NCBI RefSeq assembly: GCF_036417845.1
Contig: NC_089985.1
Span: forward strand, 33,128,583-33,192,582
From: Apteryx mantelli
Lineage: Eukaryota > Chordata > Aves > Apterygiformes > Apterygidae
Direction: 5' to 3'
Length of the DNA stretch: 64,000 bases
Each line of letters opens with the position of its first letter. The stretch's first letter is position 1. The notes under the pieces were generated by a model. That model made no database searches, was not told the DNA's origin, and worked only from the letters and a program-made list of their open reading frames with translations. The position numbers were made by a program, and so were the translations under genes. Shown piece by piece: positions 48,598 through 60,085 of the stretch.

Positions 48598-48815
48598 CTT
48601 TTATTCTTTCTCTTTCTCTCTCTTTCTTTTTTCTTTCCTTTACTCTTTCTCTCTCTTTCGCTCTCTTCCTCTCTTTCTCTCTCTCCCCCTCTTTCTCTTT
48701 TTTCCCCCTTCTCTCTTCATTTCTTTCTCCCTTTATTTATCTCTTCTCTCTCTTCTTCTCTTACTCTCTTCTTTCCTTCTCACTCTCCCTCTCGCTCTCT
48801 TTCTGGCTCTCTAGT
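48515..48815. repeat. 300-bp polypyrimidine tract with (TTTC)n core
   Basis: A perfect TTTC array at about 48547-48599 is followed by roughly 200 bp almost wholly C and T on the + strand (CTCT, TTTCTC and CCCTCTTT variants). The strand asymmetry is extreme; such tracts can form triplex DNA. Confidence 0.95.
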
Positions 48816-50311
48816 CTCACCCGCTTAATTTCGGGTTCGTCCAGGGCCAGTTTACCGCTCTCTTCATGAGGTTTTCAGCTCTGCCCGCCCCCCGACGGGC
48901 CCCGGGATCGCTCCCGCGGCTGGGCAGCCGCTGGGCAACCCTGGGCCCGGGTTGCTGGCCCGGCCGCAGCGGGGGTGTCTGCCCTCCTTTGAACCGTTCA
49001 CACGGAGAGGGACCGGCCGGGGCGCCCGGTGCGGCTGCCGCGGGCCGGCGCGGGCGCTCGGAGCGGCCGCCACCGGCCCCGCTGCCCCAGCGCGGCCGAG
49101 GGCGCCCGGGCGGCTGGTGGGGGGGGCCGCAGGCAGAGGGTGGGGGGCAGGTCACGGCGGGCTCCCCAGGAGCCCAGCGCCCTTGCCCGGGGTTGCCGGC
49201 TCCCCCTCGGGCATATGTGCCCTCCTTGGCCAAAGCAGCTTTTGCCCTCGGGCCAAATGGGGGGAAAGCAGCCCCGTAAAACCCAAATGCTGGCTCTTCC
49301 TCCCCAAAACGAGAGGATCGATTTTGGTCCCGCCAGACCTCTCCTGCACCCCGGCGGGGGCCTGCTGCGACCGGCAGCCGGGGTGTCCGCTCTCCCCCGC
49401 ACTTCCGCGGCTCCCGGCCTCGGGTTTTCCTTACGGCAGCTCTTCCAAACACTCCGCGTTGGCAGAGCTCCCCGGCCGCCGGCACTTGCCGCGTTCCCCG
49501 GGCGCGGGGGGGCACCGGCGGCTTCACGTCGGGGCCCAAAGCAGGGTCCCCTACCCGGGCCCCAGGGAGCAGAGCCCCTTGCCCGGCTCGGGTCGCTGGC
49601 CGTTCCGGCTCTCCTCTCCATTTCACCAGCTCGTTCGCTCGTTTACCGGGGGAGGGGGGACGGCGGCGCCCCGGCGGAGCCCCCGGGCCGGATGCGGTGT
49701 CCGGCCGTGCCGCGGGGCTGCCGGGGCCCGGGGCCTCGTCCCTACACACGGCGGCTGCAAGCCGTGCTCGGCCCCGCTCCTGCGGGACCGGCGGGGACCG
49801 GGGGGTGCGGGCTCTGCTCCGGGCCGTCGGGCGGGTTGAGACCTGCAGCCGCCTTCTTCCTCCCTAGGGGCCCCTTTCCCGACTCCTCGGGCACCTTTTT
49901 ACATTTCATTATTAAATAAAATGCACCTTGGTGCCCCAAGCCGATCGCAGCAACAGGTGACGCTGCGATCTGGGACTGGCAAACAACACTCCCGGGAGCG
50001 CTTGATCTCGCGTTTCCAACTCTTCCTCCTTGTTTAAATGCAAATGCCAATGGCTCCTATTAATTCTACTCGGATGGTCCCGCGGGGCAGGGCCGGTGAT
50101 GCGCCGCTCGGCGCGATGCCCGCCGCCGCCCGGGATCGGCTCCCGGCCGGGGCAGAGTCGGGGCCAGCCCGGGTCCCCCCAGCCCCGGCGCCGCGCAGCC
50201 CGGAGCCCGGCTCCGCCGTCCTTGCCCAGCGCCATCCTGCGCGGTGCCTCGCTTTCCGGCTGCCCCGGGTTTGTCCGGGCTGCTGGGGTCCCGTCCCGTT
50301 GGGATCCAGAT

Positions 50312-50406
50312 AAATACATATATATATAATATATGCTTGTATGTATGTATATGTATGTACATGTATGTATATGCATACACACACACACATTTATGTATAT
50401 ATAATA
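50312..50406. repeat. Compound (TA)/(TATG)/(CA) microsatellite
   Basis: TATATATATAAT, then GTATGTATGTATATGTATG-type units, then ATACACACACACACA and TATGTATATATAAT. Confidence 0.95.
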
Positions 50407-52678
50407 GCAAATACTAAACGTTCATCTTCTCCGTGTGCCAAGGCAAGTCTCGTAAAACGTAATGAAAATCTGCAAGGGAGATTTTCTCCCCGTGAAAGGC
50501 CAGATGGAGCCGAAAACGGGTGTAATGAGTTTGTGTGTCAGTTCCTACAGGGGAGGTCGCGTATCGGTGCATGGGGATTTTTCTAATTACTCCAGCGCCA
50601 GTTTTTCTCTCCCTTCCCCGATCCCTTCTAGATAATGAGGGTCGGTCTCCGAGTCAGAGGGTGGCGGGAGAAGTGCTTTTCGGGAGAGTCGTTGTCCTTT
50701 TCGATCAGATTTCGATTTTCCGGCTATAACTTGCGTTTTAACTGAAGTTATATTCCTCATTCGTTGTGAACGGGGAATCGAAACGGATTAAAACAACACG
50801 GTCGATCTCTTTTATTCCCGCAAAATTCCCAGAAATTCCTCATTTTCCTGCAGACGGAGGCGAGCGGAGAGTCCTCGCAAACTTTATTTAACTTGAATTA
50901 ACCCCCCACTTCCCCCCGAAAATCACTTATCAGTCGTGAGAGGCTTGCTCTGGGTCCCACGGAAACACCGTGGGATTTTTTTTTCCTGGACGAAATTACC
51001 TGGGGACAGAAGGGCTCGGACTCCCGGGGGAGGCTATACCCGGCTCCTCGCATCCTTCCCGGGAAACCGGTGCCTGTTTCATGCGGATCTTAGAAAACGA
51101 CTGGCCTTTTTCGATCTCGTTTCAGTGCGGGGAGCCGGGGAGGCTGCTGGGTTTTCCAGGCACGGCCCGTCCGCAGCCCCCCGCCCCCGGGCGGGCCGGG
51201 TCCCCCTCCGTGCGTGCGGGTCCTGCGGGGTCACGCGGCGCTGCCGAAACGCAGGCAGCTCCGCACGGCTCCGCGCCAGCCTCCCCCGGTGTCCCTTCCT
51301 CCTTCCCGGCCCCTGCGCGGGTCGGCCGGGGCCGGGGCCGCGGGGTGCCCGCTCCGGGGCCGGCCGGGGGCTCGGCGGCGGCGGCTGCTCAGCCGGGCAG
51401 CGCCGCTGCCGCCCCCTCCCCGCCGCTGCCCCATCCTGCCCTACGGCGCGGCGGGGGGGGGGGGGGGAAATTCCCATTTCGCCCTCCCCGTCGCCCCAGA
51501 TCAGGCCCTGAACAGGAGCGAGGGGCAAATCCCCCGGCGTGGGAAACCCGACACACACCATCCGCGGTTTGGTGATGTGAACTGCGTTCTCGGGCACCTA
51601 CAGCTGAACACACGGGGAGGGGACAGTCGGGCAGCTTTGGGGAGAGACCCCCCCCAGAAGTGCCGGGGCAGAGGGGACGGGGGGACGGGGCCCACCCGGC
51701 GCCGTCTCTCTAAATTCACACAAAGTAGGTGGGGAAGGAAAAACTTCCCCATCTGCGGATGAGGCCAAAAATTTCAGGGTGCAGCCATAAGGGCCCCCCT
51801 CGCCTCGGACTGGCGAAACCCTCTCCGCTTTTCCTTGGACGCCCCGGCAGGTCCCTGCCTGGCTGTCTGGCAAAGGCGGAATGGAGATGTTGACTATTTC
51901 GCTAGGGTAAAGCTGGCTTCCACCTCGCAGCCTCGCTTGGTGTAGGAGTGTGTGTGAAGCATTTCCTCCTCGCTACATCTGTTGTGAATCTGCGGCGTTC
52001 CTGTGAGCTCTTCTGCCTTTTCCCAGGACAGAAACGTTGCCGCAAAAAAGAGACAACAAAAGGAGCGGGCAGGGCTGGGGGCCGAGAGCCGGGGCCGCCC
52101 CGCCGCAGCCCGCGGCTGCTGCGGGCGAGGGCGCGCTTGGAGCCGGCCCGGCGTGCAGCGCCGAGCACCTAGGGCCGGATCGGGGGGGGGGCAGCGGTGG
52201 CCCTCGAATTTCTTCCCTAGACTAAAGGCGAGCGAGATCTCCCAGGGAGGCTTTCTTGGGGTGATGGCTCTCAAACTCAGCTCCGCACGGCTGGAAACTC
52301 GAGGTTTTACTGGGGTTGTTTTGAAAATGCCTTTTCCTCTTTTTCTCTATTTTTTTCTTTCTGTTCCTTTTTTCGGTTTAATCGCTTCTCTTGCAAAACC
52401 CGAATCTGCTGTCACCTAACGCGGATCCCGGCACTGAAATCCACGTCTCCTCTGTGACTTACTACCCAAATCCCAGTCCCATGACCTTTCTCCCCCTCCG
52501 CCCCCCCCGAGTCCCCCCACCCTTGGTCATGTGGGACACGAGTAAATTTATCCACCCTGGTGGAAAGGCCTCCCCTCTGCAGTTGCTCCGGAGAGGCCCG
52601 ACACCTTTCACAAGGACGATTATTTCGTTTTCCCACCTTTATCTCTTCCTCCCTTCTTCTTTTTAATTCGGGTTTAAT

Positions 52679-52713
52679 TTCTTTCTCTCTCTCTCTCTCT
52701 TTTTTTTTTCTCC
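52679..52713. repeat. (CT)n/(T)n tract
   Basis: TTTCTTT, then CTCTCTCTCTCTCT, then a ten-T run. Confidence 0.9.
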
Positions 52714-54289
52714 TGCCGCACAGTGCTCACGTCTCCTCTCGGGCATGCTCCTGCTCCGTGTATCTCTTTCAATAAGCCCCTGCCACGAGGAGCACTTCAG
52801 AGGGAGGTTTCTGACGGCTCTTGAGCTCAGGAGCTCGTCAAAAGGGCATTTCTGGCCTCCCGGGAGCTTTGGTGAGCGGAGCCCCCGGGGTGCGCAGCGC
52901 CCCTTCTCCTCCAGGCTCCCCTCGCCGTCCCACCGCACCGTACCGTGCGGGCAGGGTCTGAAGCCAGTGTCGCTGTGCCAGTCCTGTGTGGCTCGGGCGC
53001 TGGTTTCACATCCGAGCGTGAATTCAAAATTGCCATCGTCATCATTTTCAGGACGGTTTGGAGAAAGGGAGTTTCCCGTGCTCCCCCGGCGGGAGGTGCG
53101 CAGGGCACACGGCTCAGCGCTGCCCGGGGGTCCCGGGGCCGCAGGCAGCTGAGGCCCCTGCCCGAGGTCAGTGCGCAGGGTGCGGGCGGCAGAGCCGTTT
53201 CCCGCAGGGACGGGAAGGGAAGGGGCAGGGGGGCCCCTACACCCCCCGCTCCCCCGGGCCCCGCCGCTGCGGGTGCTTCGTGGCGGGCAGGACAGGGCAG
53301 GGAGAGCCCCCCAGCTCTGCGGGGCGGCAAGGGCACCGCGGGGGTGTCCCCGTCTCTCCCGTGGCTCCGGCTGGCCCGTCCCCACCCCAGCTGCTGGGGA
53401 GAGGCCGGTCCCTCGGGTCCCCCTCGGGAAGGAGCGACTGGCGAAGCCCGCATCCCCCGTCTCCCCCCATCCGCAAGTGCGTTTTCCGGCGGCAGCCGGA
53501 GGTGGGAAAACTGCAGCCAGGCTGCGGAGAGGGTCCCGCACCCCCACGAAGAGGAGCGTGAGAGGCCGAGGGCAAGCGGTGCCCGCCGACCCTGCATCCC
53601 CTGAGAGCCAGGCTCCGCCGCTCCCTCCCGCAGCGCGCCCGGTCCCTTCCCCTGCCCGCGCCGGGCGCCCCGAGGGGGGCCCCGGCCGCCTGCCCCGGCC
53701 CGGGGCGCCTGGCGGCTCCCCGGCCGCCCCCTCGGTGGGGACTGCTGCCCATGCCGCCAGCTCTGCAGTCGGGGCCGGCTGGAGAAAGCTCCCGCGCCTC
53801 TGTAAATCGCGTGTGAACCGGCTGCGGGCGGCTCGGGGTTGGTTTTCGCCGAAGCCCCTTTTTGCTCGAGCAGCCGAGGGCACGCTCCCGGGATCCGGCC
53901 AGAGCGCTCTGCCCACACTGCAACGTGCGCGGAGGGGGGAAGCCGCAGCCAGAAAATAAAATAGTTGCAAGAGCAGTAAGGGTAATAATAAAAGGATGGC
54001 TCGTTGCTTTCTCTGACAGCGGTCGGCAGAGGTAGGCTGCCGCGGGGTTACCGACATCCCCAAATCGCTCCCTCTGATCCGTGCACCCTGCACAGAGGTG
54101 GGATTTACCCCTAAACCGAGGGCAGGTGTCAGGCACACTTTAGTGGAGGAAAGGAAACTACAAATCCGAGCGGATCTGTCTAGTCTTTCCCTTCCGTCCT
54201 GCTCGGTAAATTCCTGTCCACGGGCTCCTGGGGCCGTTTCTCGTGAAGGAGAAGAGTTTGATAGAAACGACTCCCTTCCCAGCCCCGTT

Positions 54290-54500
54290 CAGTTTGCGGA
54301 GATCGGAAAATATATCGGAGAGTGCGTCGCTGAAATCTTTGAGAGCCTGATTTCAGACGCTGTTATGTGGCTGCCAGGGACGAAAGACGAGAAGTACGTT
54401 CTCCTATATGCAGAATACACACATTAGGGCCACCTGCCAAATCCAGTTGATATTATAGCTGCTATTCTCAGAATTTTCCTTTTGCTTTTGCACAGTATTC
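54290..54500 (+). other. Protein-like open stretch or conserved block, unrecognised
   Basis: A lower-GC interval whose + frame, ending at a TAG at 54425-54427, encodes an unusually protein-like tail containing KYIGECVAEIFESLI and DEKYVLLYAEYTH. The open frame reaches back to 54098. I recognise no family, and no splice-site pair is convincing, so this is recorded as a candidate and not as a gene. Confidence 0.2.
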
Positions 54501-55384
54501 TTTGGTCGTGCTACGTTTTATGCACCGGGGATAGAACAGATGGGAAATATTCAGAGAGAGGGAATGGTGTCTTGCGATAATAGGAAACACGGTTCCTCCT
54601 TTAAACATCTTTTCTTGCCTCAATTTCGAAACTGGAAAAATCGGCGTAGCAGCGCCGATGAGAAATAATCGTGGTAAATCAATCGGAAATGAACGTTTTC
54701 CTGAAATCGAAGTTGCAAAAAGTCGATTTTCTGTGCGTGACCGGGCCGAGAGAGGGGTTCTCACTCCCAAATCTGCAGGTGCCTCAGCGGGAGGCTTTTC
54801 TAATCGACAGATTTGTACCGTTTTCGTCCGTTCGCCGAGAGCGACGGGTATCGGAGTGCCAGGAGCGCGGATCAGGCCCTCGCTCGTTTGCAGTCCCAAA
54901 CTCTGGGCGTTTGCACCCATTTCCCGCGTGCGGGAAACCCCGGACTCCTCCGCACCTCCCCCCCGCCCGTGGAAATTGACCAGCGCGTGTCAATTTCCCC
55001 GGGAGCCCGGGAACGGGGGGGGAGCGCGGGGAACGCCACGGGCGGCTTCGCCCCGCTTCGTTTTGTTTGATTTTTTTTTTCCTTCTGTTGCTTTTTTTCT
55101 CGGGAAGATTTAGAGAAACCGAAAAACAACTCTGTTTGCAAACGGGGTGCCTCTGGTTACCGTCGTTATTTTCGTGGCTGTCTGGCCCTGCCTGCCCCCG
55201 ACAGAGCCTGGGCAGCCTGGAAGGTGCACGATTTTGCCGGGCTGCTCCTGCTTTTTAGAGCGAGGAGGGGAGAGAGGCGCGCTCCCGAGTGCGCGGTGTT
55301 TCCCCCCCTGCTCCGCTCTTGCCGCCTCGGCGAGAGGCAGAGGAGCGAGCCTGTGTGCCTGGGAGCGGGGGGCGGCGGTTGGCT

Positions 55385-55575
55385 CTATTTTAATGTCATT
55401 ATAGTTGCCGTGGCAACCCATTGGATCACTCCTCGTGGAGTGAACCTTGTGACAATGGTTGGTTTTAGAGAAATCAGTAAATGTGCAACTGAGGGACACA
55501 GCTACATTACCGCGAACAACAGCGGGGATTTAACATGTGACCCTTCCAATTATCCTGATGATACCTCGGTGCAGC
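55385..55575. promoter_or_regulatory. Candidate conserved element with RFX palindrome and CCAAT box
   Basis: A low-GC island of about 190 bp between very GC-rich flanks. GTTGCCGTGGCAAC at 55404-55417 is an RFX-type X-box palindrome; ATTGG (an inverted CCAAT box) follows at 55420-55424; TCACTCC-tcgt-GGAGTGA at 55426-55443 is a second perfect palindrome; ACAATGG at about 55453-55459 is a SOX-like site. Motifs are seen; binding and conservation are inferred. Confidence 0.45.
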
Positions 55576-58195
55576 TGCCTCCGCGGCGCGGCGGGGCCGC
55601 TGCCGCTGGGGGGGTTTGGGGAGGGAGGGGGGGGGGCTGTGCGCCCCATGCTCGGCCCCGTGCGGCTTTGCCCGCGGACGGCGGCGCTGCGGGGCGCCCC
55701 GCGGGAGCGCAGCGCGGCGGGGACGGAGCCGCAGCCCGGCCGCGGAGCCCGGGGGTGGCCGGCAGTGCGGGGGGGACGCCTCAGCATCTCGGCACCGGCC
55801 TGGGGACGTGAGCTCTGGGGGGAGGCTCTGCGGGGCTGGGGAATGAGGACCTGCCTTTGGGGGCGTCAGGGATTCCCGCGCCCCCGGAGCACACAGGACC
55901 GGCGGCACATCTGTGGCATGGATACAGGGAGGAACTAACAAAACTCCTCGCCCCCCCCCCCAAAAAAAAAATTTGAAGCCTTAAAATATGGTTCAGAGAA
56001 TTACAAGTAATCAGAGCTGCGGGGGTCAGTAGTGCAAACTTTTTAAGACTAATGTTTATTTAGAAAAGTGAGTGGTGTCTGTGTTGCTTTTCTAGTGCCC
56101 CAGCACAAAAGTCCTAATGGCTTTTGCAGACTTTCCATAACAAACTCCTGCACACGGCGTAGGGACCACCGCGGGAAGTAACCCCAAACCTTGCTCACCA
56201 ACCGCCCGCTTTCAAGGGAGGCGTTGGGACAGGGTAGGGTCTCTTGAAAACTCCCTCCTTGCTCTCCCCCCCGTCGCCTTTCCATGAATCAGTGACAAAT
56301 TTTGCTGGACCTCCCTCCTCTCCCCGCAATTTTTGCCTTGTTTTCGCGTTTGTTTGATGTAACTCGACCCTTCCGGGATACTCGGGAGGCGAAATCGGAG
56401 GATGGGGCTCTGGCTTTTCTCCTGGGGTCGGGCAGGAGAGAGGTTGTGCGCACCGAGGACGAGGGCGGGCCGGGCCCCCTTGCTCCGCGGCGCCGGCAGC
56501 GCCGAGCACCGCGGCCGCCGCCGGCGGGGAGAGGCGCCGCCCGCCGAGCCCGCAGCTTGCCCGGCTCTCGGCGCTGGATCCCCCCGATGCTGAAGGCGAC
56601 CCGGGGGTTCAGCCGAGCTGGAAACCTCGTTGGAGGAGCCCGGGGAGGAGCGGCAGGAAGGCGGGAGGCACCGCGGGCAAACCGCTTTCCGGGGCCGGCA
56701 GGGAGAGGCTCTGCCCCGGCCTCCGCGGCGCCAGGAACCGCTGTGCCAGGCGGGGGCTGGCCGGGGAGGGACACGACTGCCCGGGGAGACGGGTCAGCAC
56801 CGCTCCCCGCCCTCGGTCCCCGGGCAGGAGCAGGGGAATGAGGGGGAACACTAATTAGCTCATGTGCCCCCCAAGGAGATCGCTGCCGTTTGACTTCCTC
56901 CCCACTTTGGCACCGGGAGCCCAGGTGCACCACCGGCCCTCTGTGCATGAGGGCTCTAGCACTGGGCCCACCCCAAAATCACCCTCGGGGGTTTCGAAAG
57001 GGATCACAAAGCTGGATTAGACCTCTCCTTGCAGACATGCAGGTGTCCCCTGCAAGATACTCCTTTTGTTCCCAGGACTGGAGGAATTAAAACGCCAACC
57101 CCCAAAGCCTCACACAAATTTTGAGGCAGCTCCCTGCCGCTGCCTCAGCTTTGAACGGGGGGTGGATCCTGGGGAGACCCAGACCTGGGGCCCCATTAGG
57201 AATAAGTGGCTCCAGTGCTGGGTGACTCACAGGTGGTTGGGAGAGCTCAGCCACGTTTAATTTCTTCCCAAGTCAAACCTCTGCCCTTGACAGGTGGTAG
57301 GAGCTGGGGAAGGCTGAGCTGGGCAGGGGCAGTCAGTTCCCTTCCCAAATGAAGGACTGCAATTGCAGCCTGGATGTGGGTAGCAACCAGTGGCAAACCC
57401 CTTCCTTCCCAGGGGCCCCAAGGAGAGCCCAGAGTATTGGGGCTGCTCAGGAAAACGCTTGTGCATACTGCCCCCCTCCAATCTGTGTGCCAAATAGCCC
57501 TAGGATCTTTCTATTTACTTGCTTTCTAAACACAGACCCTTTTACTAGCTGTGAGCCCAGATGGCAGAAGGTGGTGTGCCACTAAAATCCTCCTGTTTCC
57601 TGGCAAAGGCAAGACCAGATCCAACTCACTCCCCTAATCTGTGGTGGCTCTTCAGCCACCCTGGAAAATCCCAGTCCTTTTCTTCTCCTCTCCAGGTCTT
57701 GGCAAGTTTGACTGCACCAAAGCAGAGAGGCGATGGGTATCCTGGCAGTGCTGAGTGAGCAGGTCTGTGCTGGGTGCATCCCCCATGCGTCCCCTTGGGA
57801 TCCCAGCTCCAGAAGAGCACAGACTGGGAGAGGCCTGGAAAGTGGAGTCATGGGGAGCAGAGACCTGGAGAGAGCCCGATCTCCAAAGCAGAGTGACCCT
57901 CCCTGTGAAAGAAGGCTGAACCAAGAAATGGCTGCAGAAGGTGGCTTTGAAGGCACACACACCCGCGGCCTGATCCTGCTTGGAGCCCACGTCCCCTTGG
58001 CTGAGTCAAGCTCAGGTGCTCAGTGCCATCAGGACTGGGCCTAGGGCTGAGGATGCAGCTGAACTGACTGTGTTGCAAGGCCAAGCACAACGGAGTGAGG
58101 ATGTTGGTATTTACAAGGTGCTGAAATGTGCTTGACGCTTGAGGAATGATCCTCTCCTCTCCTTCAAGGACTTTCATTTGAAGGGCTTGAATCCA

Positions 58196-58265
58196 CCCTC
58201 CAAGAAGCCCATAGGACCTCCTGGCTCTTATTATCCCCCTGAGGGATAATCAGCTTCTTGGAGGG
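58196..58265. other. Nested inverted repeats (70-nt branched fold)
   Basis: Outer arms CCCTCCAAGAAGC (58196-58208) and its exact complement (58253-58265) form 13 bp. Inside, ATTATCCC (58230-58237) pairs with GGGATAAT (58243-58250) over a 5-nt loop, and AGG (58213-58215) can pair with CCT (58220-58222). No RNA family recognised. Confidence 0.5.
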
Positions 58266-60040
58266 CAGATGTGCCCCCAAGGTAGGGGGTGAAGCCTTTG
58301 CTATTCTGAGTCCCTCTGTCCCCCTTTTAAAGCAGAAATGATGGGAATACAGCATTTAAGCTTAAGGGGAAGGGGCCTGGGAATGTTTGGGCCTAAATCT
58401 TTTGAAGCATTTGAAAGAGGGGATAGGGAGGGAGGCTGGGAGAAGGAGGCGGTTATAATGGAAGGAGCGAGAGCCCTCAGTGGTGAGAAGTTTGTTGGCT
58501 GGATCCTGTCCCTGAGCGGCTGTTACCCACCACTTCTCCCAGCGAATGCACCTAGGAGGTGCTGCAAAATGCATGTAGCCACAGGGGCAGCTAAGGGCTT
58601 TCGTACCCCCATTGCCCCCAGCTGGCGCAAGAAGCATGCCTGTTGCCCCAATTTAAATCAAGGCTGTGCTTCTGCCTGAAAGGGAAGGAGTGGGAATTTC
58701 AGCCAGCTCCTCCAGCACCCGTCCCATCCTGGGGGCTGGGGGTGTGCTGGAGAGGGGTGCATGTGCCGACGGGGGAGGCTAGAGGACTGGGGGAGCTGCT
58801 CCATCTCCTGGGGCTGGGGCCAGTCCGACGTTGGAACGAGGCTTTTCATCCGCCTCTGCCATGTCAGCAGAGTGCAGATACAGGGGAGAGGTGAACTCGA
58901 CTGTTAATACACGTGTTTTAAATGACTAGTATTTTTTTCTTCCCCTTGGTGCGGTGGGCTTGGCACTTATCTTTGTTTTCACAATTGTCGCGCCTGTACA
59001 GTCTGTTGCCCAAGTAAGGAGAAAAAGATCCCTTCTGTGATCTGGAGGTGTGCTTTGCTGGATCTGACATGTAAATATTAATGAAGAAACAACACTGAAG
59101 AGACAAAAAAAACCCTCCTACCCTTGAACCCCTTCAGATCCCTTTATTGTCCTGGCAGTTGTTGCACTTGGACTGGCTTTCCACATTCTCATCTCGAATC
59201 CGCTGGCTCTAGCAACGGTTCCCGAGATTCCACAGCTATGTCCCACTGAGGGAAAACATTTATTGAAGTTTTCAAATTATTGGGGAAATACATATTTCTG
59301 CTTCTTTTCAAAGCTCCACCGATGTTCTTTCTAAGCCAGCCCCACATGTCAGCGCAGGGGCATGAGAAGCATCCTCTTACTTTTCTCTTGCAGCCGTTTC
59401 CTCTGTTGTGAACTTTGCGTACCCAGAAATGCCACAGAAGGGGATTCCTACAACCACCTTGTGTGTTATTAGTTGGCAATTATGGTGAGTATGCGTGTAC
59501 TTTATTCTCCTACGTAAAGCTGCACTTCAGCTAATTCACACTTCTGCAGAAGCAGGGGTGTACAAGCACGCCTGCACGGCTAGCTCTAGATCATCAGCTA
59601 ACCACATTGGAGATGACCTTTGCCAGGTCAGGATCAAAGCCTTGGTGCTGTGAGGGAGGAAGCAGCAGGCTCTGAGATATTGAGCGAGAAGGTCAGTGAA
59701 GGAGAAAAGATACGGCATAAAATTTCTCTTATCAGCACACATGATGGCACTGAGCTGGAGGTATGCATGTGGGATTTTGGCATGTGCTCAACTGGAGCGT
59801 CTTTGCTCCCCACCAGTGATCGTGCGAACTGGCAGGACTCACGACGTGGCATTGCCTCCATTTGCTGCTTGTGCCCAGAGCTGCTTGTCCTGTCTCCTAG
59901 CACCCTGACCCAGGGTCGAGGGTGCTCAGCACCCCCCGGGACTGGGTCCAGGGGTACCCTTCCCTTCCCAGCCCGTGGTGCAATGTTTTAGAATGGCAGC
60001 AGGTTGCTGGTTCCGGTTGTTGCTGCTGCAGGCTCGGCTG

Positions 60041-60085
60041 CCTGTGCGTGCATGTGTGCGTGCGTGTGTGTGCATGTGTGTGTAG
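60041..60085. repeat. (TG)n-related microsatellite
   Basis: Interrupted TG repeat with GCGTGCATG units. Confidence 0.85.

Larger units (their letters stand above)
44341..56899. other. FOXD2 downstream region, right part of the CpG domain
   Basis: Alternating GC-rich CpG islands and lower-GC, still CpG-containing blocks; no protein family recognised. Long open frames on both strands here (for example 48817-49749 and 52663-54138 on -, 48952-49919 on +) are Pro/Gly/Arg/Ala-rich and mutually overlapping, as expected by chance in stop-poor GC-rich DNA. Notable items are the polypyrimidine tract at 48.5 kb, the stem-loop at 47.5 kb and the palindrome cluster at 55.4 kb. Confidence 0.55.
37215..56900. 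other. CpG-rich domain (candidate methylation valley) around FOXD2
   Basis: From about 37.2 kb to 56.9 kb CpG dinucleotides are frequent throughout, in strongly GC-rich blocks (near 38.3-38.6, 39.6-43.3, 44.4-44.7, 46.0-46.9, 47.2-47.8, 48.4-49.9, 50.1-50.3, 51.1-51.5, 53.0-54.0, 55.3-55.8 and 56.4-56.85 kb) and also in the AT-rich DNA between them. Outside this interval, except at FOXE3, CpG is rare. Only FOXD2 is recognised inside. By analogy with other developmental regulators it is probably unmethylated and Polycomb-bound in most tissues (inference). Confidence 0.65.

Noticed and set aside
52663-54138. 491-codon open frame on -, plus several 200-310-codon frames at 48.8-54 kb
   Set aside because: GC-rich DNA has few stop codons; the frames overlap each other on both strands and show no domain or codon bias.
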